NCBI GenBank assembly: GCA_038503035.1
Contig: JAVSML010001159.1
Span: 124,001 to 188,000, forward strand
From: Crocodylus rhombifer
Taxonomy: Eukaryota; Chordata; Crocodylia; Crocodylidae
Reading direction: 5' to 3'
DNA length: 64,000 nt
Shown piece after piece: positions 34,564 through 45,479 of the stretch (positions are counted from its first letter, which is position 1; each line of letters starts with the position of its first letter). The position numbers were made by a program, and so were the translations under genes. The notes under the pieces were generated by a model that saw only the letters and a program-made list of their open reading frames with translations, did no database searches and was not told the DNA's origin.

Positions 34564-34663
34564 GGCCGCTCCGGGCGGGGCAGAGCAGCGAGACCGCGCA
34601 TGTGCGGTGCACTTCCTGCCGGCCGGGGCCCCGCAGCGCCTCCTGCCGGCCGGACCTCGCTTG

Positions 34664-34764
34664 CCAGAGCCTGACGCGGGGGCTCGGGTCCCGAAAGCCT
34701 GCGGGAGAGGCCGCGTTTCCCGCGGGTTCCCGGTTGCTGGGATAAAAGGGGTCATTTTGGAGCC
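34664..34764 (-). repeat. GC-rich relic of the 8460-type repeat inside the FAAP20 promoter
   Basis: Read on the - strand, this aligns to 8495-8595 (+) over 101 bases without a gap. I count about 70 identities. Shared blocks include CTCCAAAATGA/TTCCAAAATGA, CCTTTTAT, GCAGGCTT/GCAAGCTT and CAGGCTCTGG at the matching ends. Most mismatches put G or C in this copy. Confidence 0.75.
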
Positions 34765-35384
34765 CTTTCAAAAGGCGGCGCACGCGGGGGCAGTAGGAGC
34801 TGCTGGACTTCTACTCAGCACACGAATACAATGAGGGCATACAACAGGTCTGCTGCTCGCCTCTTCCCACCTGGCCCCGGGTGCGGAGAGGGAAGGGGCT
34901 TGCTCGTGATTGCAGGGGGCAAGCAGGATCAGCCAAAGGTGCCTTACCTTCCAGATTTAAAGTCTGTTGTCCTGCACCACTGGCAGCTGCGGTGCCCAAT
35001 TTCCCACTGAATCAAGACTCCCTACGCCATCCTTTCTGTAATCGTGCTCCTGCACGAGTCCCGGGGCCGTGGAACCGCTGGCTTCGAGGGACGCTGTCTC
35101 GGCCTCTCCGCAGAGGCTGCCGGCCAGTACTTAGTGCAGTGGGGTTTTCTTTCTTAGACGTGTCCGTGTTCGGTACTGAACCGGTGTAACTCGCACAGGC
35201 TGCAAACCAGCTATTAAAAGAACAGCTGCTTGCAATCGCTGCATCTCCGGGCAAGATGTGAACCAGCCAAATGAGGCTCAGATGCTCGAGCGATGGGTGC
35301 GCATGAGTTATCACCCGAGAATGATGAGGCGCTGCCAGCAACACTGTCTTTTCCTACCATACTAGTACACCAGAAATAAATGTC

Positions 35385-35550
35385 TCAGTAGTTAAAACAC
35401 CAGCTGGGGACTCGGGAGGGCCTGGATCCATTCTCCAGCTCTTCTTTGAGATTCAGGAGGGCATGTTGCTTTTTTCGTCTCTGGAATGGCAATAATATTT
35501 TACAGTGATGTGAGGCTAAATGCATTAAAGACTGCAGAGCTCTCAGTAGT
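35385..35550 (+). repeat. MIR-like CORE-SINE
   Basis: TAGTTAAAACACCAGCTGGG and ACTCGGGAGGGCCTGGATCC resemble the MIR 5' region (tRNA-like part and core). It is followed by degraded GGCAATAATATTTTACAGTG. Confidence 0.6.
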
Positions 35551-37144
35551 GTAAGTACCAAAGACTGGTCAACAGGCCTCACTGAAAAACAACACCAGGA
35601 CTTGCCACACCTGAATGCTAGTATTTCTTACGCTTGGTGGCTTCCAAGGAGAAGCAGCCCAAGTTTCTTCTAGAAGTGCTGATGGGTGCCACATAGCCTG
35701 ACGTCAGTAGCCATGAAATGTTAATGCATATAGGTAAAGCCTGGCATTTCAGGCTTCATCTGTGGCTGTCCCTGCCACTGCTGCAGCCCGCTAGAAGCTC
35801 CCCCGCGCCTGCCAGTCACTGCCAGGAATGAGCTTCCCCAGAAAATTCAGGCTGACACAGCAGAGTCAGCACCAGAGATAAAGGGAGATTGGAAATTAAT
35901 AATTTAAACCTGATGTGGGAGACAGATGGTGATGAGAGCAAAAGAGCAGGTGAGGAACATGTAGGACAGCAAAGGAAAAGAGAAAGGGCAGCAATAGGAA
36001 AGGACGACAGGGAAGTGAGTGAGAAGCAAACACTGCCTTTCAAGTACTTGAAAAATTAGGGGAATGAAGGAACCAGGTTGTTTTACAACTATGCATAGCA
36101 GAAAGACACAATTTCCCCCCCCCCCAGATCATCTTTAGCTTTGGTGGCTGTGCACCAAGTTTGAAGCAGCACTACCAATACTGTCCACATGGCAGCAGCA
36201 AACAATTACATTTTCTGTTTGGAAAAAAACCTCCACTTATTTTCACTGTGATCCCTCCTGGTTGTACATGCAGCTGTGCTACTCTGCCTGGTATGCATGG
36301 ATAACTCTGTGTACGTGTTAATGCTGGTTTCCTTTCTGCTAGTATCTCTCTCTTCGCCTGTGTCTCTTTGTTGTCCTGGAGCCTCCCAAGAAAATCTTCT
36401 TCTCAGAAAGTGGAAGTTTTAAAAAATGTGTTGTGTATCGGTACAGAAACACTCCCCCCCCCCGCCGAAAGTATGCCTGCTTCTGCTGTTAAAGGGGGTA
36501 GCTTAATGTGGTGCTATTTGTCATACGTTGCACACCACAACATTTGCAGCAGTTGTAATGTGGCTAAGGATAAGTAATAGCTGTGGATAAATCAGAGTTA
36601 AGGATGGCAAGGGCTCAATAATGACAGAAGCGTATCAAAAGAAGTCTGAAGGATCTAGAGAAGTTGTTTCACTGCCACAGGTGCCACTGTGATTTCAAAG
36701 TAAAAAGCATTAGCTCCTTTTACAACTCTGACCCCTTGGGTTTTTTGCTTTTTTGAGGATTTAAACTGTATTGCCTTAGTGTTGCACTTTTCTTGTATTT
36801 GGTGTATATCCAATATACAGTACTGAACATGGACTCTTACATCTGCACTGAAGCTTTACACTCCCGGCATGCCTCTTTTTTTTGCCAAAGTACCTACAGG
36901 TTTGACACTTGCCTTTCTTGAGATTCTTGTCCCTTATATTCATACAGCATGTTTCAGTCTGTATCTTACTGGACTTAGTTCTCTCTAAACTTAGTTGCTT
37001 ATTATCTCAGGAGCCAGATAAAAGGGCTCTCTTCCAAGCTATTTTTGTGATCGATATGTTCACACCAGGAACTGCATGAAAAACTCCCATCCCATTTCAT
37101 ACAGGCTTCTGGTAAACAGTCATGAGGTAGTAATGACTTTTGTT

Positions 37145-37350
37145 CTACACAGAGGCATAACCTACTGGTTAGTGCAGAGAACTGGGCCACAAAAGAGATT
37201 TCAGGCTTGGTTCTACCGCCATGGACAAAGTCACTTTTGTGCCTTAGAGTTTCTTCCTGTAAAATGGGGATAATACTGATCATAATCGTCACTTCGGTAT
37301 GAGGGTTACATACTTAGGATAATGTCAGTGCTTTACAATTCTCAGATGCA
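37145..37350 (+). repeat. MIR SINE
   Basis: The sequence has ACTGGTTAGTGCAGAGAACT, then GGACAAAGTCACTTTTGTGC, then CTGTAAAATGGGGATAATAC, in the order expected for MIR. Confidence 0.8.
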
Positions 37351-39037
37351 AGTTGCTACCAAAATGTAAAGAATAATAAATATTAACACACCAATCAAAG
37401 AAATGTGTGTTTGGAAGCTAGAGGATTTCTCCAGATACTTGTGGGGATTTCTCAGTAACGGAGCATCAGTGTGTTTAGTTATCTACTCCCTATAGATTCT
37501 CATCAGGCTGCATATGCTTAATCTTTATTTCCATAGTTCCTGATTCCTTTCAGGAATTAGGCCTCCCATTTAAATTTTGTTCCCATGGAACAGGGCAGGG
37601 GGGAGGAGGGCAGAATAGGAAGGGGCTACTCTAAAATGATGATGCTTTAACAAATTTCCACAAATGCTAAAGCTAGCCAAACAAACCAAGGGATCTTTTC
37701 CTGGGGTGGGGGGGAAGAGGAGAGTGTGAAACGCAGGTGTCAGCATTTGCTGGGGAAGAACTGGTACATTATCAACTAATCCGCCTTCTGCTATTTCTGA
37801 TTTCCTCCCCAACAGCTGCAGCATTAAATGAGAGCTCCTGCATTTGGGAAGAATTAGAAAGCTTGAAGTAATGGAGGGGTCTCTATTTGAGACACAACGA
37901 TTCACAGACCAGAGGGGGATTTTACTGCCAACATCGAACCTGGAGTATTAGGCATTTTACAGCCTGGAAAAAATTGTCATTTTTCAGCTGTTGTTCTGGA
38001 GTTATCAATAGAGAAAAGATATTATAGTGTGCACTAGTTTCCCACTGAGGCTAATATAATTACACACACACTTCATGTTTTTGCATAGCCCATTGTCGAA
38101 ACTGCATATCAAATTTAGTTTTAAGACACTTTCGTTGATGAGGACTGATACTAATAGTCAACTCTAGACTCACTCAAGTACTTTGCTTCCCACACAAGGT
38201 AAAAGTAAATACTTTAACACTGAAACATGCTTTACCAAGAAAGTGATTTTATCACCTTTCCCTTGATAGTCTGATACACAGTTTCCTTATAAAAACATTT
38301 TAGTGACTTGCAGTACCTAGGTGCTGTATGGGCAAGTGCCACAAAGACTTGTCTGAGTAGGTACAGGTCATACAGCATCAGGGCAAGCTTCCCCAACATT
38401 TCCCTTACCAATGCACCTGAACTACCATCTGGAAAGGTTTTATCTCATACTGGAGCAAAGATTTCAGTCACCATGGCCAATTCAAACTGTGTGGGTAGTT
38501 ATCAGGAATATAGAAATGAAAGAGAATGACATTTCTGTGCCATTAAGTTATCAGACTGGACAACATTTTCTCTATGAAAATGGGACTAAAGTTGATATGT
38601 TCGGGAAACATAAGCTTATTATTTTTTCTTTGTAAAAGGACTATTACTAGAACAGTTTTGCTGGCCTTGCCACTGTATCACAGTATTTTCTGTGACAGGT
38701 CGTTGACTTTGGACCTTGGTTTTCAGGAGAGCCCAAGTGTGTTCATCTTCAGAACCCAATACAAGATTAATCTTCAGCTCGAGCTTTCCTTTGTCAGCAC
38801 TAAATGCTGTTCATCTTCTCTTTTCTATGCATGTTCTATGGTTCTCCCCTCTCTTTTTACTCATATATGTGAGGCACCCAGACACGACAGTGATTCCATA
38901 TTTGGCATGCTACTCTTTCCCCTCTTTTGTGCTTTCTCTTCTCTGTCTATATTTAAGTTATCCACTACTTATGGCACCACCAGGTGTGGCTTCCACTCTG
39001 TATCTCAAGGAAGTTCTTTGATGGCCATATCGTAGAT

Positions 39038-39221
39038 CGGGGTGGGCAAAATGTGGCCTGGGGGCCACATGCAGCCTGCCAGGCCAGTCTATCCAGCCCA
39101 CGGGGCCCCTAAAAAATTTAGAAAATTATTATTTATCTGCCCTTGGCTGCCTGTCACATGGCCCCCGATGGCTTGCCAAAACTCAGTAAGTGGCCCTCTG
39201 CCCAAAATAATTGCCCGCCCA
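39038..39221. mobile_element. Short hAT-like element
   Basis: The left end CGGGGTGGGCAAAATG and the reverse complement of the right end TGGGCGGGCAATTATT form an inverted repeat. Flanking octamers TCGTAGAT and TTGGAGAT agree at 6 of 8 positions. The GTGGCCTGGGGGCCACATG-like subterminal sequence matches the 53529-54120 element, as does AAGTGGCCCTC near the right end. Confidence 0.65.
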
Positions 39222-40621
39222 TTGGAGATGGTAGTTGCCGTCTAACTGAGAGAAATCTGAATCTGCAAAATCCTCTGTGAACCCAATATAAAGTTTGCAG
39301 ATGCTTCCCAGTCATGGGTGGCTTGCCTGTTTGCATCCATGCCTATGTGTTACAAAGGTATTCCACCCACTGGAATGCCAGCTTCGCAATAGAGAGATTG
39401 TAGATGGTTATTCTGCATTACACATGCCATCTTTCCTGCAGAAAGCTCAGTCTTTTGGAGCTCAATACCAGATCATTGCCACGTGGCTCTCCACATATGA
39501 TCACATCTGCTGACATTTATATGCCAAGATGGGGAAAAAAAATAAGAGAGAAATAGGGAGACTGGCATGGCATTTGTGGGCACCCAAGGATGCCAAGTAG
39601 ACATATTGTATTGAAACAGTTGCCTGGGAAACATTTAAAAATACATCAAGTGGCAAAGCATATGTGATGTGCCCACAAATGTTCTGTGTGAATGAAATGC
39701 CATGGCAGACCATGGCACCAGGGGACTGTTACTATTACATGAAATTATGAGCCTTTTATGGGATCCTTCCTTCTGCCCGTGACCTGCTTGTAGGAGGTGC
39801 ACAGCGATTGCTTTGCACTTGGCCAACAAATTGCAGTAAACAGAGAGAAAATGGTGAATATAGGTATCCGAGGGCTGGAGAGGGCTGGTAAAAGTACCCT
39901 GGCTTTGCAGTATCCATGGAGAAATTCAGTCTAATTTGGCAGCAGATTAGAGTGTTTTTCCCCTCAGAGATGGCCTCTACAGTGGGGTGGCTAGTCACAC
40001 GTGTGCGTGGGTTTCTCTTAACACATTGTTGCTGTATTTCACTTGCACTAAGGCAGCACGCGCATACGCACAGTGTGGGGCGGCCTGTATCGCAGACCAG
40101 ACAGAGCATTCATGAAAAAAAAACCCCCAAACCGTACCATTTTCATTGGGTGGGGCGGGGAGGAACTGAGAAACCAGCTTGGGCTAACAAGGCACCTCCC
40201 TGCCCCCGGGTAGGGATCGGATCGGACATTGCCCACACGCTCCGTCCTGGGCACCAGTCTGAGTCTGGGCGATGGCGTGCTCCCTCTCGCCTCCTACCCA
40301 ACCCCCAGGGACAAGGCTATGCGCGGGCCTGCTCACCCCCCTCAGGGCCCAGGGGGAGAGGAGCTGTCTGCAGGTGCAGGGTCTTATGGGACACAAAGGC
40401 AGGAGGCCATTGAGGTGGAGGTGAGCAGTCCTGGCTGCGAGGCAGCAATGAGGGCCTGACCAGGGCCAATTCTCTGCCAGGGGCCTGGCCCTGGGTGACT
40501 TTGCCATCCTGTTAGGAGCAGGAGGCTTCCAGCTGCAGCTGGGCACGCGCTCGAGCCTGGGCAACTGGTGCCTCCGGAGTCGGGGGCACCAGGCTGTTGA
40601 GGGGAGGAGGGGTCCCCCAGC

Positions 40622-40737
40622 GGCCGATTGCCGAGCCAGCAGTGAAACCGGAAGTGCATTTCCGGTTTCGTGGCTGGCGCTTCCAGGGGGTGCGTGGCCA
40701 ATCGCAGGGGGTGCACATGCACCTGCGTGCACCCCCT
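40622..40737. repeat. Dense fold-back structure with two nested hairpins
   Basis: A perfect palindrome pairs GAAACCGGAA (40644-40653) with TTCCGGTTTC (40660-40669) around the loop GTGCAT. It extends outward through GCCAGC (40635-40640) and GCTGGC (40673-40678), and more distantly through GCCGATTG and CCAATCG. A second perfect 11-bp hairpin, AGGGGGTGCAC / GTGCACCCCCT, lies at 40706-40737. The surrounding GC-rich block (about 40100-41050) has no recognisable gene and may be one unclassified transposon. Confidence 0.8.
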
Positions 40738-42404
40738 ATGCATTGCCAATGGTGTCGCTGGTCCCAAGGTGTGAGGTGAATGCACACAGCCTTTCCTCTC
40801 CCTTTTCACCCCTGCCTCAACTTGGGAGTGTTGCTGAGGGCTGCCAAAACGATGGAAGTAGATCCCAAACAAAGGTTGGCTTCAGTGGGAGTGTCTGGCT
40901 TGGCTCCCAGTCCTCCTGAGGGGACACGTACTCGGCACTTTCCCCAGGCGCACAAGGCATGGCAGCAGCATTTGGTTCCAGGTGTTCCCTTGCAGGGTTT
41001 CTTGGGTGAGTCGTCCAACCTGAGGGGCAGCAAACCCCAGGCCCTGTTTAATATGGTGGTGCTGCATGTGTAATGCAGGCAGTTCATTATCTAGAGCAGC
41101 ACACAGTCAGCCTAACATAAAATGTCATTCGCAGGAAGCATGCGTGTTTATTCCTCTGGCTGGAGTGTTGAAACCGAGCCTGCCACAACCTGAGGGCCTG
41201 TCCAAAGCCTGTTGAAGAAAATGGGAATCTTTTAATTGAGGTGAGTGGGCTTTTATCAATATTTGCTTTGCACTAAAGAATATCTCTCTGTGCACCTTTC
41301 TTTCAAAATATTCTCCCATCTGCATTCAACCTCCACATCTCCTTTCCGTGGTGCTGCCCTTGGGAAGAGAAATCCAAAACTGTGACTGACTCAAAAGACC
41401 TCTTATTACATACAATTAAACAACCGACATCTGGAAAAAGGAAGCTATCAGTCTATTGTATCAGACACATTGACCTGAGTCTGCCTTATTTACATTGGCT
41501 TAAATCCACTGAACTGAGATCATCTTGTGCCACTGTGAGAATAGAAGAGTATTCTGCGTAGGATACAGTTGAATACTGCAGGGGCGTGTCACCTGTTCAG
41601 AGGTTTTAAAGAAGGTACGTTGCTTGCAAAGTGGAAAGGCACAGAATGAAAAAAGTCCACCTCTTTTTACATCCAACCAGCAGAATACTTCCTCTGGTTC
41701 TCGGTTCTCATGATCAATTTCAAAACTCCTTTCTTGCTGTAGAGTTTCCTGTATCTGGGTTTGGGATGCCTTGCAGAGATTCGCTCTCTCCCTTGTTATG
41801 CAGCAGTTTAGGACGGGAAATACTGAAGTTTGTTCTAAGCGGGGACTGTTGAAGTGGGCCCTCTAGATTCAAATTGGTTCTGAACATTTTGTTCTTGTTT
41901 TCTGCCTATCACAAATACATTCATTTATTTACATGCCCTGGAGGAGTGGCTGGCTCAGGGCATGAGTAATGGGACTGAGACACCCACCCTTATGGTAGTA
42001 GTTCACGTCCATCATAGGCGGGCGGTGAACAAAGGCCATCTCGTGACCTGTAAAAAATGAGTTTGTGAGCTTTGGCCCAGGTCCTACTGGGCAGGAGTCC
42101 ACATCATTAGGAGCTGCCAGAATTGACACTATGAGACCAGGGACTGAATCAGCAGTGAAGGCAGAGGCCATGCCTGTGGTTCTACTGGCCCCGCCATATC
42201 AACAAGGCATGGAGCGGTGTGATCCCTAACCAGCTTAGCTGTGTTGGCAGAAACATGTAGAGCAGACACAGTTATGTGGTAAAATGGCCTGTCAGCCAGA
42301 TGAGGTTTGAGGAAAGTCGGAGCTATTTGTAGGGAGAAGTTTCCTACTGTGCAGGAGCTTTGAATGACATTTGGTTTTTATGTTACAGTAATAAGTAATC
42401 TTCC

Positions 42405-42745
42405 ACCAATATGTGGTGCCCCTTGTGCTAGTTGCTGTTAAGCACATGGTAAGTCACAGGTGTTGTCCCATAGCGTTTACATTTAAGAATTGATTCGGGG
42501 AAGTCCTATGGCCTGTATTATGTGGGAGGTCAGCCTAGATGATCACAATGACCTCTTCTGGCCTCATAATCTATGAAATAGACTAAGGATGGGCAATTAT
42601 CCCTGTTTAACAGATGGGAGGCTGAGCCTCAAAGAGATTAAGTAAATTGCCTGAGGTCATGCAAGGAGCCTGTGTCAGGCCTACGAACTGAGCTCAAGTC
42701 CCCTGGGTATTAAGTCAGTTCATAACCACAGGGCTGGTCTTCCTT
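42405..42745. repeat. Cluster of old repeats: CR1 tail and MIR relic
   Basis: The + strand stretch 42500-42575 (CTAGATGATCACAATGACCT then GGCCTCATAATCTATGAAAT) is a CR1 3' tail. The stretch 42590-42745 reads, on the - strand, as MIR (on +: CTGTTTAACAGATGGGAGGC and ATTAAGTAAATTGCCTGAGG). TGTGCTAGTTGCTGTTAAGC at about 42427 resembles another ancient amniote repeat. Confidence 0.6.
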
Positions 42746-43404
42746 TCAGGTAGTACTTTGCTCCCAGGGACTCTCAATCCAGAACCTTTCAGCAGCCCTG
42801 AATTTTCTCTTTTCTTTTTTAAATTGGAGGAATATCTTTCTGGAATGTCTACTCCAGTATCTCATGTCTTCCAGCTTCCTGATGGACAGTAGTGCAAATA
42901 AACACCTCTTTGGCCCAAAGATGTGCTCTGGCTTTACTACAATGCTTCTAACTGCAGACATTCACCTAGTTTACCATATGCATCCTTATATCATAACTAT
43001 GTTTTGTGCATGTTAGGAGATTTATTTCTGATGATAATGTGTTTCATGTGTGTTAGTGATAAATACCAGGATTATAAATCAGCCTGGACTGTCCTACCCC
43101 ACAGAATGGAGACAGCTTACAATAGGTTTGTCTGCTTCAGTTTGCGAGACCACAAATGCCTTGTTTCAGACTTTTTCTCATCTGTTTTTTCCCTTTCTTG
43201 GCTGTACTAGCAGTTGGGATGGTGCCAGTCTCCTGTCCCACGTTAGCAGGAATACTTTATATATACTGAATTTAAATTGTTTTTCTTTTGGGGGTGGGAG
43301 AATGTAATGAAGCGTACATGTGACAGTGTGGTATTCCTCATGTAGAGTGAAGCGTAGCCTCTGCTTCTTAGCTATCCTAACATGATGAGTTTTACTACGT
43401 ATGT

Positions 43405-43690
43405 TCTGTTAGTGCTTAGAATAGGCTTGGCCTCCCATGTGTTAGATGCTGTATGCACACACACAAGAAGAAGGTGATCTCTGTGTCAAAGAATCTTCCC
43501 AAATTACCAAAATTCAGTGAAGCTTGTGGCAGTCTTGAACTTTGGTATTCTAGGTGCCTAATCCCAGCTCTGGAACTGACTCCCACTATGGCCACAGGTA
43601 AATCCTGTCCACCTCATTTTTCCCACCTGTAAGTTGGGGATCTCTCACACCTGCCTCATGGGGTTTTTATTTGAAGATGCTATACATTAG
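43405..43690 (+). repeat. MIR relic preceded by another ancient repeat
   Basis: ATCCCAGCTCTGGAACTGAC, CTCATTTTTCCCACCTGTAA and GTTGGGGATCTCTCACACCT follow MIR order at about 43525-43690. The stretch 43405-43500 has a different, older repeat-like sequence (TGTTAGATGCTGTATGCACA). Confidence 0.6.
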
Positions 43691-44049
43691 GCATGAACAT
43701 GTCAGTACAACAGAACGTACAGAACTGCCCAAAGTCTTGTGGGATTTTTCCTCAGTGTGCCAAGTAATTCTGTCTGGGTTTCGCCCCATTCGTGCCATTG
43801 TTGTAAAGTTTTTCTTCTTGGCAGGAGCTGTAAAATAGTTCTTGAAGCACTCCTGCTAAATTAAGGCCCCACCCATCTCTGCGGCTTTAAAGTGCTTTGT
43901 GCTTTTAACATCCCCATTTTCTCATGAAACAATCCTCATTAAACTGTATTTTCCAAAGCAATCAATATCCAATAATCTTTTGACGTTTGATTTGGCTTGT
44001 TTAGAAGAGTTTGAAATAATCTGGAGTGAGGGGCTAAATTTAATAATGC

Positions 44050-44335
44050 CTGGCAGCGTCCACACAAGACACTGACTGTGCAGTCATTACTGCCCAGTCA
44101 TTTAGTACTCATTTATACAGGAGTACCACAAGTACAAATTGACTGTGCAGTAACCTGTGTTACTGCTAGCACCGACAAATGGCTTTTTTGTGATGCTGAC
44201 TGTGCATTAGCCCAAGATTACTGCACACGGTAGCATTGTGTCACAGTTTCTGCCATGCAACGCTACTGTGCACTAGACTCGGGCTACTGAGCAATCAGCG
44301 TGCGGGTGAGAGAAGCATCTTGTGTAAACATGGCC
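44050..44335. mobile_element. Probable MITE with CACAAGA ends
   Basis: The left end CGTCCACACAAGACACT and the reverse complement of the right end TGTTTACACAAGATGCT form an imperfect inverted repeat. The interior repeats GACTGTGCAGT and ACTGTGCA motifs. No coding frame. Target duplication not resolved. Confidence 0.5.
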
Positions 44336-45479
44336 CCTCTGTCATACAGAAAATGCTCCAAGATAAATTCATTTCTACACGGTGCAAAACAGCTACAAAT
44401 TATATACATCTACTATAACCATAGTGCTGTATATGTATTTTCAAGCACTTGATTTGTGGGCTGAAGACAGTGTCTTCTGCTGTTCATACTGGTCTAACAG
44501 AAAAAACTGTAAGTGACACAAAGCACCCCCAAAACTAGAACTGTGCTTAACCAAGATTGTACAGTAAAGGACCCAGAGCACATGGCTTTATAGGAGAATA
44601 GGAAAAATAATGGTACTTTCATTTCAGAGGAAACAAGAAAGAAACTAAGAGAGGAAACTTTATTGCATATTTTTAGATTGTGTGGGCGTGTATTATTTTC
44701 AACTCTGTATATAATAAATTCTGCAGAATATAGTATCAAAGTGTGCTTAGATTATCTATTAAGAGATAATCATAATTTTTGGCGTCAGCTGTAACACACA
44801 GGTAATCTCTTACCGGTCACTGCTGCAGAATCAAGAAACCCATTGTATACGCAGGTAAAAGAGCAATCAAAGGTGTGACTGAAACATGAATAAACCCATC
44901 CGAGCTACCTTGGATGCTGATAGCTACATCTGTGTAGAATGCAGCGTGACATCCAAAACACGTCCAAAACCCTGGATAAATATTTCAGTGGCTTGCCTCT
45001 TCTGAACTCCATGAAACTGCAGCTGTATGTACTATTGCTGCTATCCAGAATAGCTAGTTTAAAGCCATTTCAGGCTCAATCCCAGCCCACAGGCAAGATC
45101 CAGGTGAGGGAACCATGCAGTCACCTTGTGGGTCTCTCCACAGGTCCAGAAATATGGCTGTGGGGGAGCAGTGGCAATTGCTCCCCTTTCTCCAAATTTC
45201 CAAGCTCTGCCCAGCTGCATCAGGCCTAGCTGGGTCATTCCCATGCAGCTGCATCAGGCCCCAGACCTAAGTGGCTTTATCAGACCTGACTGGGCCGTTT
45301 CCATGCGGCTACATTGGGCTCTGCCTGGGCCAGCACTGTGCCGCCAGATTGGGCCCACAGTCTAGGTCTGACCCACACCACTCATCTGGCCCGCAGGCCA
45401 GAAAGGTCAGGCAGCAATGATATAGACCAGGCAACAGCAACCCCTGGCATGCATGCTGAGCAGGCCAGGAAGAAACATT

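Larger units (their letters stand above)
34330..34780 (-). promoter_or_regulatory. FAAP20: FAAP20 CpG-island promoter
   Basis: A sharply GC- and CpG-rich block surrounds the first exon, unlike the AT-rich flanks. An NRF1-like site GCGCATGTGCG lies at 34596-34606, and an ETS-like site (CTTCCT on +, AGGAAG on the coding strand) lies at 34612-34617, both within about 55 bases upstream of the start codon. No TATA box was seen at a suitable place on the - strand. A (CCGGG)n run occurs at about 34451-34470. This is consistent with a housekeeping promoter. The transcription start is not known. Confidence 0.8.

Noticed and set aside
34124..34783. 219-codon frame (-) over the CpG island
   Set aside because: It is in a different frame from the FAAP20 exon and owes its length to high GC content.
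38574..39035. 153-codon frame (+)
   Set aside because: Hydrophobic and serine-rich with no recognisable motif, no clear promoter, and no splice partner. Probably chance.
40184..40872. Overlapping frames of 160-180 codons, considered as a first exon of SKI
   Set aside because: The translations lack SKI residues that I would recognise, and the region is fold-back and repeat-like.
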